From: JADKFD01 sp050250665
GTDB taxonomy: Bacteria; Pseudomonadota; Gammaproteobacteria; Xanthomonadales; SZUA-5
Assembly: GCA_050250665.1 (NCBI GenBank)
Contig: JBFWOF010000064.1
Coordinates: 1 to 32,046, forward strand
Length of the DNA: 32,046 nt
Reading direction: 5' to 3'
The notes beneath the pieces were generated by a model, which worked only from the letters and a program-made list of their open reading frames with translations, had not been told where the DNA came from and searched no databases. The position numbers and the translations under genes were made by a program. Below are positions 8,623 through 17,134 of this stretch, piece after piece (position 1 is the stretch's first letter; each line of letters begins with the position of its first letter).

Positions 8623-10491
8623 TCAGCCTTCCGGTTTTGCTGGCCGCGCAGGCTCGGGTGCCGCGTCAAAACGAATGCGGTTGCCGTCATGCCACACGGG
8701 TGTAGCCGAACGAGTGGTATCTCCCTCGTTGCTCATCACCGCCCGCATCTGCGCATCGAACTGGCCGCTCAGGATTTCCGCAGGCACGCCAGCAGCGGCT
8801 CGATCGGAGTCCTTGCGATTGCCCACGGCGATCCAGTTGAAGCGCACATTGGAGACATCGGCAGTGGCAGCCACGGTGAATCCATCGGCGCTGATACTGG
8901 CCAGATAGATCTGCGTGGGTGTACCCACGGCACTGACCGTAACTACCGGTTCATCGCCAAGCAGGGCACGATAGGCGGTGCTGAAAGGCACGAACACCGA
9001 GCCACCATTGAGCACGCCAAGGCCACTGTCGTAGACCTTGAGCTCAGGCGCCGTGACCGTGTAGGCCGGTGTCCTCTGTGCACCTGCGTCGGCGCTGCTG
9101 GGAACCAGTTCGGCCGAGTAACCGCTGGTGTACACATTGCCCAGTTGGTAGGAGGCGAACACCGGGCCGGCGCTGACCGAACCCATGGCCTCACCCTGTG
9201 ACCAGGAACCGATGGCGCCGCCATAGAAGCCACCGCCGATGCCGGTTTCCTGGATGCCACTGCCCTCGATGACACCGCCGCCGCTGGCATAGGCGGCGCT
9301 GCCGTAAACGCCGTAGTTGACCAATCCGCTGCTTCTGTATCCAAGGCTGCCCCAATAGGTGCCCCCCTGATCGGCGCCCAGCACGCCGCCGGTGCGGTTG
9401 TAGTCGTTGTAGTTGAAGCCGGCGACACCCGAGGTATAGACATCGCCCCAGAAGTTGTAGCCGGCAGTCGCCGCGTTGTGGGTGTTGACGCTGTAACCCG
9501 TGCCATCGTTCTGGGAATCGCGGGTGCGGTAACCATAGAGCGAGTACTGGGCATCACCGTTGACCGTGAGTTGCTGGCGAAAGACGTACAGCTGGGTTTG
9601 AACAGTCGGTGCAGTGTTGATGCCCAGTGAAGTCCCGTTGTCCTGGATCAGGCTGTTGCCCAGGGCGCTGCTACCCGTGAACTTGGCAACGTAATTGGTG
9701 GTGCCAGTGGCATTGGCGGTGCCGGTGGGACCGGTGGGGCCGACTGGACCGATGGCCCCCTGCGGACCGGCAGGGCCGGTGGCGCCGGTTGTTCCTGCAG
9801 GACCCGTTACTCCCGTCGGGCCGACTGGGCCGATTGCGCCCTGCGGTCCGGCAGGACCCGTAGCGCCCGTGGACCCCGTTGCTCCAGCGGAGCCGGTAGC
9901 GCCCGTGGCGCCGGCAGGCCCGATGGCTCCGGTCGCTCCAGCTGGTCCGGCAGGGCCAGTAGCGCCCGTGGACCCCGTTGCTCCAGCGGCGCCGGTAGCG
10001 CCCGTGGCGCCGGCAGGCCCGATGGCTCCGGTCGCTCCAGCAGGGCCAGTAGCGCCCGTGGACCCCGTTGCTCCAGCGGAGCCGGTAGCGCCCGTGGCGC
10101 CGGCAGGCCCGATGGCTCCGGTCGCACCAGTCGCGCCGGCAGCACCGGTTGCACCCATGGGGCCCGCTGCGCCGGCTGCGCCAGTAGCGCCAGTCGGTCC
10201 CGTTGGGCCAGTCGGTCCAGTGGGAACAGCTGCACACTTGCCCAACTGACCGCTGACCGTGTCGAAGCACAGGAACTGATCTTCAGTCGTCGCACCGGGT
10301 AGCGCGGGCACCGTGACCGTGCCGTTGTCATTCACGCGGAGGCGGATGATGTTGCCGCTCTGGCTCACGATCTCGAAGCCGTCGCCCGCGGCGAGCTGGG
10401 CCCGGATGTCGGCGGCCTGGACGCTGGAAGCCAGCAGTGCCGCCTGCACGGCAATTGCCAGCGGATGACGAAGCAGTTTCATCGTGCGCAT
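8623..10491 (-). CDS. Collagen-like surface protein with 55 uninterrupted Gly-X-Y triplets
   Basis: The chosen start (MRTMKLLRH) gives 622 residues: its ATG shares one base with the stop of the upstream gene (TGATG) and has a strong ribosome site (GAGGGGAAGG). Residues 1-26 form a signal peptide ending VQA-A. About 65 non-repetitive residues follow, then residues 92-256 are 55 continuous Gly-X-Y triplets rich in GAT, GPA and GPT, a bacterial collagen-like triple helix. The rest begins NYVAKFTGSSALGNSLIQD, a stretch seen at the head of fibre-like surface proteins, and continues as a Gly/Tyr/Ser-rich beta domain of about 365 residues. It is probably an extracellular trimeric fibre. Threonine-rich triplets could be glycosylated, which is inference only. 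It sits between an IPTL-CTERM protein and the peptidase/helicase pair in one tight gene run. Confidence 0.9.
   Translation of the reverse strand: MRTMKLLRHPLAIAVQAALLASSVQAADIRAQLAAGDGFEIVSQSGNIIRLRVNDNGTVTVPALPGATTEDQFLCFDTVSGQLGKCAAVPTGPTGPTGPTGATGAAGAAGPMGATGAAGATGATGAIGPAGATGATGSAGATGSTGATGPAGATGAIGPAGATGATGAAGATGSTGATGPAGPAGATGAIGPAGATGATGSAGATGSTGATGPAGPQGAIGPVGPTGVTGPAGTTGATGPAGPQGAIGPVGPTGPTGTANATGTTNYVAKFTGSSALGNSLIQDNGTSLGINTAPTVQTQLYVFRQQLTVNGDAQYSLYGYRTRDSQNDGTGYSVNTHNAATAGYNFWGDVYTSGVAGFNYNDYNRTGGVLGADQGGTYWGSLGYRSSGLVNYGVYGSAAYASGGGVIEGSGIQETGIGGGFYGGAIGSWSQGEAMGSVSAGPVFASYQLGNVYTSGYSAELVPSSADAGAQRTPAYTVTAPELKVYDSGLGVLNGGSVFVPFSTAYRALLGDEPVVTVSAVGTPTQIYLASISADGFTVAATADVSNVRFNWIAVGNRKDSDRAAAGVPAEILSGQFDAQMRAVMSNEGDTTRSATPVWHDGNRIRFDAAPEPARPAKPEG
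9724..10218 (-). repeat. Tandem 90-99 bp repeats encoding the Gly-X-Y region
   Basis: The collagen-like segment contains three nearly identical DNA units, with landmarks (GCCCGTGGACCCCGTTGCTC read on the plus strand) at 9865, 9964 and 10054. The spacings are 99 and 90 bp; the 9-bp difference is exactly three codons, one Gly-X-Y triplet. Two further shorter units near 9740-9860 share a GPQGAIGPV block. All length changes keep the triplet register, which suggests expansion and contraction by slippage or recombination under selection for the triple helix. Confidence 0.9.
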
Positions 10492-11264
10492 CAGACCTTC
10501 CCCTCGAAGTTTGTACGGACAGTAAACATCCCAATTCCCAACATGCCCAGCATCAGTGCCAGCAAGCCCCACGTCGACAACGCCGGTATCGGCGTGAGAT
10601 CCACGTCCACACCCAGCAGACGCGGTGTATTGCCGCGATCGATGCTGCCGTAGTTCGTCGGATCCTGCGGTGCAACGTATGGGCTCGTCGGCGTCATGCC
10701 CACATCCTGGGCATCAATCCTCGAGACCGCCCATGTGGCGGCCGCCGGCATGTCCAGCAGCGCCAACATTCCGGGAATCGTACTTCTCAGCACCAGCCGC
10801 GCGGCTCCGCCCGTCAATTCCAGGCGCGAGCCGATATGCTGCGTGGCACCCGCGGGGAGCACGAAACTGCGGCCAATATCAGTCTGGGCGATCAGGCTGA
10901 AGAAATTGTGAGCGCCGGTTAGCGTGGATCCCGTGCTATTGCAGCCATCCTCGCTGCGGACTGTTCCCGATTGCGGGGTGAGCGCAGCTGCGGCGCTGAG
11001 ATTGCCACTGAATGCCAAGGTTCCCGTGCCGCCCTGGACCGCCCCGCTGGCACTGAAGTTGCGCGCGCCGCTCAAAGTGCCGGCGCCAATGTCCAAGCTG
11101 CCCTGTACGCTGACATCGCTGCAGCCCACATTCAGCGTGCCACCCCCAAGGCTGAGACTGGCGCCCTGACCCACCGTCAGTTGCTGGGCGCTTGCCGTTT
11201 GCGCCAGCATCAGAAGGCCGATCGAGACGCTTGCGCGCCACAAGCTTCGCACTGCGATTCGCAT
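10491..11264 (-). CDS. IPTL-CTERM surface protein
   Basis: This 257-residue protein has an N-terminal signal peptide ending TASA-Q near residue 26. A central Gly/Ser/Thr-rich region follows with repeated short 'G(T/S)L' strands, suggesting a beta-helix or beta-sandwich. The C-terminus has IPALSTWGLLALMLG, a hydrophobic helix and a basic residue (TVR). This matches the IPTLxxWG-CTERM sorting signal (TIGR04174), whose processing enzyme is the exosortase variant XrtH. The tail after the helix is longer than usual (TNFEGKV). The ATG has a G-rich ribosome site (AGGGGGCTGAAG). Its stop overlaps the start of the collagen-like gene by one base, so both are probably made together. The function of the ectodomain is not recognised. 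Confidence 0.85.
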   Translation of the reverse strand: MRIAVRSLWRASVSIGLLMLAQTASAQQLTVGQGASLSLGGGTLNVGCSDVSVQGSLDIGAGTLSGARNFSASGAVQGGTGTLAFSGNLSAAAALTPQSGTVRSEDGCNSTGSTLTGAHNFFSLIAQTDIGRSFVLPAGATQHIGSRLELTGGAARLVLRSTIPGMLALLDMPAAATWAVSRIDAQDVGMTPTSPYVAPQDPTNYGSIDRGNTPRLLGVDVDLTPIPALSTWGLLALMLGMLGIGMFTVRTNFEGKV

Positions 11265-11390
11265 CTTCAGCCCCCTGCTGCGCTCGAATCGGCCAGAGAA
11301 TAGACCCTAATCCAGCGGCAAGAGAAGACAGTGGACGATGATTTCCATGCTTCCCGATACTGGGGCTACCCGATGAACAGGTTTTGATCA

Positions 11391-12500
11391 GTGTCTCTAC
11401 CGCGCCCCCGCATCGTCCTTTCAATGATCGTAAAGAATGAAGCGCCGGTGCTCAGGCGCTGCCTTGCGTCGTTGCGCCCGCTGATTGACGCCTGGGTGAT
11501 TGTCGATACCGGCTCCAGCGACGGCACCCAGGCGCTGGTCCGGGAGGTCTTCGCGGATCTGCCGGGACAGCTGCTGGAACGCCCTTGGGTGGACTTCGCA
11601 CACAACCGGAACCAGGCACTCGATGCGGCCCGATCGATGGGGGACTACCTTTTCACGATCGACGCTGACGAGACCCTGGAGTGGCCCGAAGGATTTGTGC
11701 TGCCCGCGCTGACTGCCGATGCTTACGCGCTGACGATGGAATACGCCGGCACTCGCTACCGCCGGGTCTGCCTGTTGCGCGCGGCCACGCCCTGGCGCTG
11801 GCACGGTGTGCTCCATGAGTATCTGGATTGCGGCGGCACGCATCGTATCGACAATCTGGACGGCCCCCATGTCCTGGTGCGGGCCGAGGGCGCCCGCAGC
11901 CGCAATCCACGGAAATTCCACGACGACGCCGCTGTGCTTGAGAAGGCCCTGCAACGCGAACCGGACAACACCCGTTATCAGTTCTACCTTGCTCAGAGCT
12001 GGCGTGACGCCGGCGAGGCCTCGCGCTCTCTGGCCGCCTATCGCAAGCGGGCGGCGATGGGCGGCTGGGAAGAGGAGCGCTGGTTCAGCGAATATCAAAT
12101 CGCGCGGCTCAAGGAACACCTGGGTTACACACCAGCCGATATTGCTGGAACCTACCTGGCCGCCTGGGCGGCGCGTCCGCAGCGCGCCGAACCCTTGGTG
12201 GACATCGCACGCTGGCATCGATTGCGCAGCGAATGGGCGTTGGCCTTTCTTTATGCCCGGGCGGCAAGCGAGATTGCCCTACCGGAAGACGCCCTGTTCG
12301 TGGATGCCAATGTCTACCAATGGCGTGCTCTGGACGAGGTCGCGATCGCCGCCTGGTACATCAGCCGCTATCGGGAAGGCGCCGAGGCGCTGGCACGACT
12401 GCTGCGTGAACAGCTGTTTCCCGAGAGTGAACGTGAACGCATCGAAGGCCATCAGGCGCATTACCAGCGTGTCGGAGCGTGGCCGCCGCAGGGCGCCTGA
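11391..12500 (+). CDS. GT2 family glycosyltransferase with TPR-like C-terminal half
   Basis: This 369-residue protein starts at GTG with AGG about 9 bp upstream. The N-terminal GT-A domain has LSMIVKNEAPVLRRCL (residues 10-25), VDTGSSDGT (38-46) and the metal-binding DAD at 91-93 within FTIDADETLEW, as in the SunS/WaaE-like branch of GT2. From about residue 160 to the end it is helical with TPR-like spacing (LEKALQREPDNTRYQFYLAQ), as in many glycosyltransferases of this branch. No membrane segment is visible. It transfers a sugar from a nucleotide donor; acceptor and sugar cannot be told. It is divergent from the IPTL-CTERM gene across about 126 bp, and modification of a surface or secreted partner is possible but unproven. 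Confidence 0.88.
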   Translation: MSLPRPRIVLSMIVKNEAPVLRRCLASLRPLIDAWVIVDTGSSDGTQALVREVFADLPGQLLERPWVDFAHNRNQALDAARSMGDYLFTIDADETLEWPEGFVLPALTADAYALTMEYAGTRYRRVCLLRAATPWRWHGVLHEYLDCGGTHRIDNLDGPHVLVRAEGARSRNPRKFHDDAAVLEKALQREPDNTRYQFYLAQSWRDAGEASRSLAAYRKRAAMGGWEEERWFSEYQIARLKEHLGYTPADIAGTYLAAWAARPQRAEPLVDIARWHRLRSEWALAFLYARAASEIALPEDALFVDANVYQWRALDEVAIAAWYISRYREGAEALARLLREQLFPESERERIEGHQAHYQRVGAWPPQGA

Positions 12501-12614
12501 GCACAAGCACACCCCGCCCAGCGCCGCCGAGGCACTCAAGTCTGGATGGGGCGGGTTCCGGCTCGGGCCAGGCGTTGACAGGTGGAAGCGCAGGCGCGGT
12601 ATTAAGCCCGGAAA

Positions 12615-13979
12615 TCAATGGTCAGAAACGCCGACTCTGGAGATCAACTCGCGCGCCGCCCCTCGACCCGAAAGCAGTGCCCCGTGCACGGTGCCCGGAT
12701 ATTCGGCGTGGGTGGCCTCGCCGGCGAAGAAGACTCGCGCATCGATCGATTCTGCCAGTTGCTCACAGGCGCGCTGCAGACCGCCGGGCCGTATGACGGA
12801 ATAGCTGCCCAGCGACGCCGGATCGACGCTCCACTGGGTGCGCAGGAAACCGACAGGCGCCGGCGGCGGACGTCCGAACATCGCAGCGAGTTCAGCCAGC
12901 GCATCGGCCTGCGCGGCGGCTTCGGGCATGCGCTCAAGCTCACGGTTGTGTGCGCCGGCACTGAGCAGGGCCAGGATCGGCTCGCCGGTCAGCGGCAACA
13001 GATTCCACACTTCGACGGTCTTGCCGGGCGGCCCGTCCAGGCGCAGCAGGCGCTCGACTTCGCGCGGCCAGAACGCGCGCTCAAAGCGCAGTACGCGCTT
13101 GCCCAAAGAAGCCATGCCCAGTTGCGACATTGCCTGCTGCTTGCCGGCCCCGAGTCCGCCGCCGAAACGAATCGTGCCCGCCGCCAACACCCCCAGCGGA
13201 ACGCTGACCACCACTGCGGTCGCGCGCTGCACGCCGGTGTGGGTCTGCACGCGGCAACCCTCGGCAGCCCAGTCGATCGCCTGCACCGTTTCGCCGCGGC
13301 GGATGTCGAGTCCCGCAGCCAGATGCTCGACCAATTGGCCATAGCCCTCGCGCAGCAGCAGGTCATCGCCCGGGAAGGCCCCGTCCTGATCCAGCGCCCA
13401 CAACCCGATTGCCGCAGCGTCCTCGCCGTATTCACCCTCCACTTCAGCGCTGAGCAGATGTCGCCGGGCGCGGCGCTCATCGGCGTCTTTGGCATCCTCG
13501 AGTACGGCGGCGAAGCCCTGTTCGACATTGGCCTGGCGGCCCAGGGCCTCGCGCTGTTCGATCAATGCTTCTACATCGCTCTCGCATTGCTCCAGCCACT
13601 CGTCAGCCTCGTCGGCATCGATGCGTTTGCCTCCGGCGTAGAGCGCCCTTGAGTCGAAATCGGTGACCCGGGTTTGGATGCCCGCCTCTGCCACCAGCGC
13701 GGTCAGCGGATTGCCGCGCTGGCCGTGGATCCAGGCGGCGCCGAGGTCAATTGCCGGTCCCAGCGAGTGATCACTGAAGGTGCGCCCACCGATCCGGTCC
13801 CGCGCCTCCAGCACCCGTACCCGCCATCCCTGGTCCTGCAGCGCCCGCGCCGCGGCGAGTCCGGCCACGCCGGCCCCGACCACGATCACGTCCACGCCCG
13901 CCGCCGCCCTCAGCGAAGGACCCCAGGATGACGCCAAACCCAAGCCCAGCGCGGTGACGAATCGACGACGCGACAGCAT
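12615..13979 (-). CDS. Tat-exported flavin monoamine oxidase family protein
   Basis: With the start placed at 13979 (GGGGGAG six bases upstream) the protein has 454 residues. MLSRRRFVTALGLGLASS is a twin-arginine export signal, so it should fold with FAD in the cytoplasm before export. Residues 29-70 are the Rossmann FAD-binding site: VIVVGAGVAGLAAARAL, then the ribose-binding Glu in VLEARDRIGGRTFS. The C-terminal block VFFAGEATHAEYPGTVHGAL is the second FAD contact typical of the amine oxidase family (polyamine, tryptophan or monoamine oxidases). It would oxidise an amine to an imine/aldehyde with release of H2O2; the substrate is unknown. It is convergent with the glycosyltransferase gene and upstream neighbours are unrelated, so it is probably a single-gene unit. 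Confidence 0.9.
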   Translation of the reverse strand: MLSRRRFVTALGLGLASSWGPSLRAAAGVDVIVVGAGVAGLAAARALQDQGWRVRVLEARDRIGGRTFSDHSLGPAIDLGAAWIHGQRGNPLTALVAEAGIQTRVTDFDSRALYAGGKRIDADEADEWLEQCESDVEALIEQREALGRQANVEQGFAAVLEDAKDADERRARRHLLSAEVEGEYGEDAAAIGLWALDQDGAFPGDDLLLREGYGQLVEHLAAGLDIRRGETVQAIDWAAEGCRVQTHTGVQRATAVVVSVPLGVLAAGTIRFGGGLGAGKQQAMSQLGMASLGKRVLRFERAFWPREVERLLRLDGPPGKTVEVWNLLPLTGEPILALLSAGAHNRELERMPEAAAQADALAELAAMFGRPPPAPVGFLRTQWSVDPASLGSYSVIRPGGLQRACEQLAESIDARVFFAGEATHAEYPGTVHGALLSGRGAARELISRVGVSDH

Positions 13980-14080
13980 GAGCAGCTCCCCCGATGGCAT
14001 CAACGACCATCAGACGCCAGGGCACTGTGCTTGGCAAGGACCCGTCATCGTCAGCGCCGCGCAGCCATACGAGCGCGTGT

Positions 14081-16633
14081 TCAAGGTGTGGCAATCGGAT
14101 GCCGTACGGACTGCGATTCAGTCTTGGGCATGGCATTGCTTCGAAGTTGGCTTCGGAGTTCGACCAGCCCGGGCGGTATCCGGTCTTGCGCAAAGGACTT
14201 CAAGCCCAGGTCGCTCATCAGGGTGAGCAGCTCGCTGCGTAGCCGGTTGCCCTCTGCTTTTGCGATGACGGCGTCTGTCAGCCAGACACTGAGCGAGATC
14301 TGTACCACCGGCTGGGTCGCAGAAGCGGACAGCTCAAGCGCGTCATTGATATCTGATCGGGCCTCATCCAGGCGGTTCTGGCGCAGGTAGGCGTACGCGA
14401 GAAAGCGCTTGATGTTGGCCTGCACATTGCTGTTGCCTTGCATGTGAGTCGCCGCAAGTTCCCAGCAGGTGCGGGCCATGGCCTCTGCTTCTTGCCAATG
14501 TTCCAGGCGCACTTCGCATCGCGCCGTGTTCCAGGCCGCGTTGTAGGCATAACTCCCGTAGGTTTCCAGGTTCTGCACATGGCTGAGGGCTTCGTGCCCC
14601 TTGGCTGCGCATTCGGCGTAGCGCCCTTGCTGGAAATAGAGCGATCCCCAGGTGTCGGCGAGTTCGGTTCTGACGTAGGCCGGAATTTCCACTCGTTGGC
14701 TCGCATCAATCGCCGTTACCACCGATTGTGCTTCCGTCAGCGTGATTTCCGCTGCTGACAGATCCTTGTCAAAGAGTTGGGCAATGGCCAGATTCATGCT
14801 GCCTTGGACCCAGCGCAAACTCTCGCGCCCAGCCAGCCTTTCGGTGGCCGCCAGGGTTCTTTCCGCCAGCTGGTGAGCCTGGGGTCTGCGGAAGGTGAGC
14901 GCCTTCCCGGTCATCTGGCGCAAGACTTCCAGCTCCAGCACGGGAATGGCGTTGGTTTCGGCGAACTTCAGGGCGCTGGCGAAGGTCGCTTCGGCAGCGG
15001 CAACATCTCCGCGCCGATACTCCGCCATGCCCTTGATCAGCATGCTGGCGCCCATCCGTTCCCGGGAAAATGCGCTCTCCATGCGATGGGCGTCGATCAC
15101 AGTCTTTGCAGCCTGCTCCGCCAGCGGCAGATCGCCGGCGGAAAACGCACATTCGGCCTGGACCGAAAGGCGGTACACCGCAGGGAAATCCAGTGCCGGC
15201 AGATCGGACGGCTCTGCTGGCGAAGACGCGATCAGTGCGAGACAGCGCCGGGTGTCGCCCAGGCTGTAGAAGATCGACGCCAGCGTTGCCTCCAGCATCA
15301 CTCGATCGCCGGCGGCCATCGCCTTGTCATCGACCAGTGCGCTTACCGCGCGGTCCATGGCGGCGGCCACGGTCAGTGGTTGGGCGTCTGCTGCTGTCGG
15401 CGTGCTGCTGGCGCTGAAGGGATCAGCCTGAGTCAAGGTCTTGACCAGAAATGCCAGCACATTGGAGGCGCGCTTCTCGTTCTGGAGGGCAATATCCCGC
15501 TCTGCAGTGAGCCGGATGGTGAAGAACACGATCAGCGAAATGATCAGCGTAGAAGCCGCCAGCGCCAGCAGACTGGTGACCAGATTGCGCGCGAAAAAGT
15601 GGCTCAAGCTGCTTCTCAGCTTGCCGCTGTCGGCGAGCAGCGGACGCCCCTGAATCACCCGCGACAGGTCTGCACGAAGATCGGACACGGCCCGATAGCG
15701 ATCTTCCGGCGCGACCTGCGTGGCGCGCCTGACGATAGCGGCCAGGTCACGCCTCGTCAGTTCAGGCATCGGCTCGCGGGGACTGGTTTCAGCAAGGAGT
15801 TCCCGGAGGATCAGCCCCAACTGATAGATGTCCGACAGTGTCGTGATTTCGCCACCCTGCAACTGCTCGGGGCTGGCGTAGCCGGGCGTCATGTGGCGGT
15901 CTGGCACGTCTTCGCAGGCGGGATTGAAGGCGATTCCGAAGTCCAGCAGTCTGGGGTGCTGATGAGTGTCGACAATGATGTTGGCCGGTTTCAGGTCGCG
16001 ATGGATGATCAGTCGCGCGTGGGCGTATTCCACTGCCGAGCAGAGTTCGTCGAAGAACCGGAGTTGTTCGCGCCATCCGGGCCGGTTTTCGGCGGAATAA
16101 CGGTTCAGTGGGGTGCCTTCGACATAGCCCATGGCGAACCACAGGATTTCCTCACTCTCCTGTCCCGCCTCAATCAGGCTGACGATGTAGGGGTGATTGA
16201 GTGAGGCCACCACTTCCATTTCGCGCTGGAAGCGTTCGTGGGCGATGGCGGCCTTGCGCACGACCTTGATGGCGGCGTGTTGCTCCACCTCGGATTCCTT
16301 GCGGACCGCACGGAACACCGTGCCGGAACCACCGGAGCCGATGCGTTCGAGCAGTGTCCAGGCGCCAAGTCGGGTTCCTGCCGGAAGCTCGATGGCATCG
16401 GAGGAACCGCTCAGCAGATCGCTGAACAAGTGGCCTCCAAGCGCACCGCCAGTTTCGAAATTGAACCGAAATTTGCCGTTCACGGTATCTGATTCCAGCA
16501 GTGCGCGTTGGAGGCCTCGGAGAATGCGGAAGGCTGTCGTGCCCCATCCCTCGGTCGGGTCGATCTCCGCGCCATTATCGGCAAGCTTCTGCCGGTAGTG
16601 ACATCCCAAGGTGTTCGGCCGCAGCGATGCCAT
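14081..16633 (-). CDS. Membrane Ser/Thr protein kinase with C-terminal TPR sensor
   Basis: This 850-residue protein has an unusual N-terminal extension of about 90 residues, then a complete Hanks-type kinase: glycine loop IGSGGSGTV (98-106), ATP lysine in AAIKVV (Lys123), HRDLKPAN (211-218), DFG (231-233) and SPEQ at 254-257 in place of APE. One transmembrane helix lies at about 350-372 (FFARNLVTSLLAL...), followed by about 480 helical residues with TPR-like repeats, presumably periplasmic. It phosphorylates Ser/Thr of unknown proteins. It is divergent from the small protein and ECF sigma genes, and this pairing suggests a shared signalling module. No strong ribosome site precedes the chosen ATG, so the start is uncertain; a later start would still keep the kinase domain. 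Confidence 0.92.
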   Translation of the reverse strand: MASLRPNTLGCHYRQKLADNGAEIDPTEGWGTTAFRILRGLQRALLESDTVNGKFRFNFETGGALGGHLFSDLLSGSSDAIELPAGTRLGAWTLLERIGSGGSGTVFRAVRKESEVEQHAAIKVVRKAAIAHERFQREMEVVASLNHPYIVSLIEAGQESEEILWFAMGYVEGTPLNRYSAENRPGWREQLRFFDELCSAVEYAHARLIIHRDLKPANIIVDTHQHPRLLDFGIAFNPACEDVPDRHMTPGYASPEQLQGGEITTLSDIYQLGLILRELLAETSPREPMPELTRRDLAAIVRRATQVAPEDRYRAVSDLRADLSRVIQGRPLLADSGKLRSSLSHFFARNLVTSLLALAASTLIISLIVFFTIRLTAERDIALQNEKRASNVLAFLVKTLTQADPFSASSTPTAADAQPLTVAAAMDRAVSALVDDKAMAAGDRVMLEATLASIFYSLGDTRRCLALIASSPAEPSDLPALDFPAVYRLSVQAECAFSAGDLPLAEQAAKTVIDAHRMESAFSRERMGASMLIKGMAEYRRGDVAAAEATFASALKFAETNAIPVLELEVLRQMTGKALTFRRPQAHQLAERTLAATERLAGRESLRWVQGSMNLAIAQLFDKDLSAAEITLTEAQSVVTAIDASQRVEIPAYVRTELADTWGSLYFQQGRYAECAAKGHEALSHVQNLETYGSYAYNAAWNTARCEVRLEHWQEAEAMARTCWELAATHMQGNSNVQANIKRFLAYAYLRQNRLDEARSDINDALELSASATQPVVQISLSVWLTDAVIAKAEGNRLRSELLTLMSDLGLKSFAQDRIPPGLVELRSQLRSNAMPKTESQSVRHPIATP

Positions 16634-16694
16634 GCGCCGGAATCGTCAGGCAGCGATAGAATCGGGCTTTCCTTGCGACGGCATAACCGCGTCA

Positions 16695-17066
16695 ATGCGC
16701 CTGATCAGTTCCTGGCTTGCGAGTGATTTCGACGCACAGATCGCCGCCGTGCTGACGGCTATCGGTATCGAAGACGATCCCAACGATCCGGAGGCGGGCG
16801 CTGTCGTCGCGTTGGAACTTGGCCTGAGCGACGGTGATGTCATTCAGGTCGATCCGGACACTGGCGAAATTCTGCTGCGTACCGAGCGCGCGCAGATCCT
16901 GCGCAACATCGAAGTGGCCGCCGCGAGGGGAGATCGGACGATCTCGGAGCTGGTCGACAACGGCGATATTGGGCGCGCCGAGTTGCGTGATGAGGAAGTT
17001 GCCAACTTGAGCGGCAAGGGCAAAGGGTTCCTCAGATTGCCGATGTCTGCAGCCGACCACAGGTAG
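16695..17066 (+). CDS. Small acidic protein of unknown function
   Basis: This 123-residue product (MRLISSWLASDFDAQIAAVL...) is acidic, with 'DDPNDPEAG', 'VDPDTGEILLRTERAQILRN' and a C-terminal Lys/Gly patch (SGKGKGFLRL). Codon choice follows the pattern of neighbouring genes, with G or C usual at third positions, which argues for a real gene. The frame is open upstream to an ATG at 16611, but that would overlap the divergent kinase gene. The ATG at 16695 lies outside it, though without a clear ribosome site. I recognise no family, signal peptide or membrane helix. It sits between a kinase and an ECF sigma gene, so a regulatory role is possible. A spurious frame cannot be excluded. Confidence 0.55.
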   Translation: MRLISSWLASDFDAQIAAVLTAIGIEDDPNDPEAGAVVALELGLSDGDVIQVDPDTGEILLRTERAQILRNIEVAAARGDRTISELVDNGDIGRAELRDEEVANLSGKGKGFLRLPMSAADHR

Positions 17067-17111
17067 TGATGGAATCGGTGCGCATTCTCTGGCGCGGTGA
17101 TCAGTGACGGT

Positions 17112-17134
17112 GGCGCCCAGCGTAATATGGCGCC
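17112..17134 (+). promoter_or_regulatory. Repeated GGCGCC palindrome abutting the sigma-factor start
   Basis: GGCGCC occurs at 17112-17117 and 17129-17134, the second directly touching the ATG at 17135. Each copy is itself palindromic (the second as TGGCGCCA), and the two can pair as a 6-bp stem with an 11-base loop. No ribosome site is visible in this gap. The arrangement could be an operator or could shape translation start; this is inference from position alone. Confidence 0.3.

Noticed and set aside
9724..10218. Repeat array considered as CRISPR
   Set aside because: Units are contiguous coding triplets without unique spacers, inside a gene with signal peptide and ribosome site.
9695..10249. 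Plus-strand frame made of VAPVAPAGP-like repeats
   Set aside because: It is the antisense reading of the Gly-X-Y repeats, not an independent protein.
8623..10491. Phage tail fibre interpretation of the collagen-like gene
   Set aside because: It has a signal peptide and no phage genes nearby; surface protein is the simpler reading.
14777..16204. Long plus-strand frame opposite the first kinase gene
   Set aside because: Antisense shadow of an intact kinase/TPR gene.
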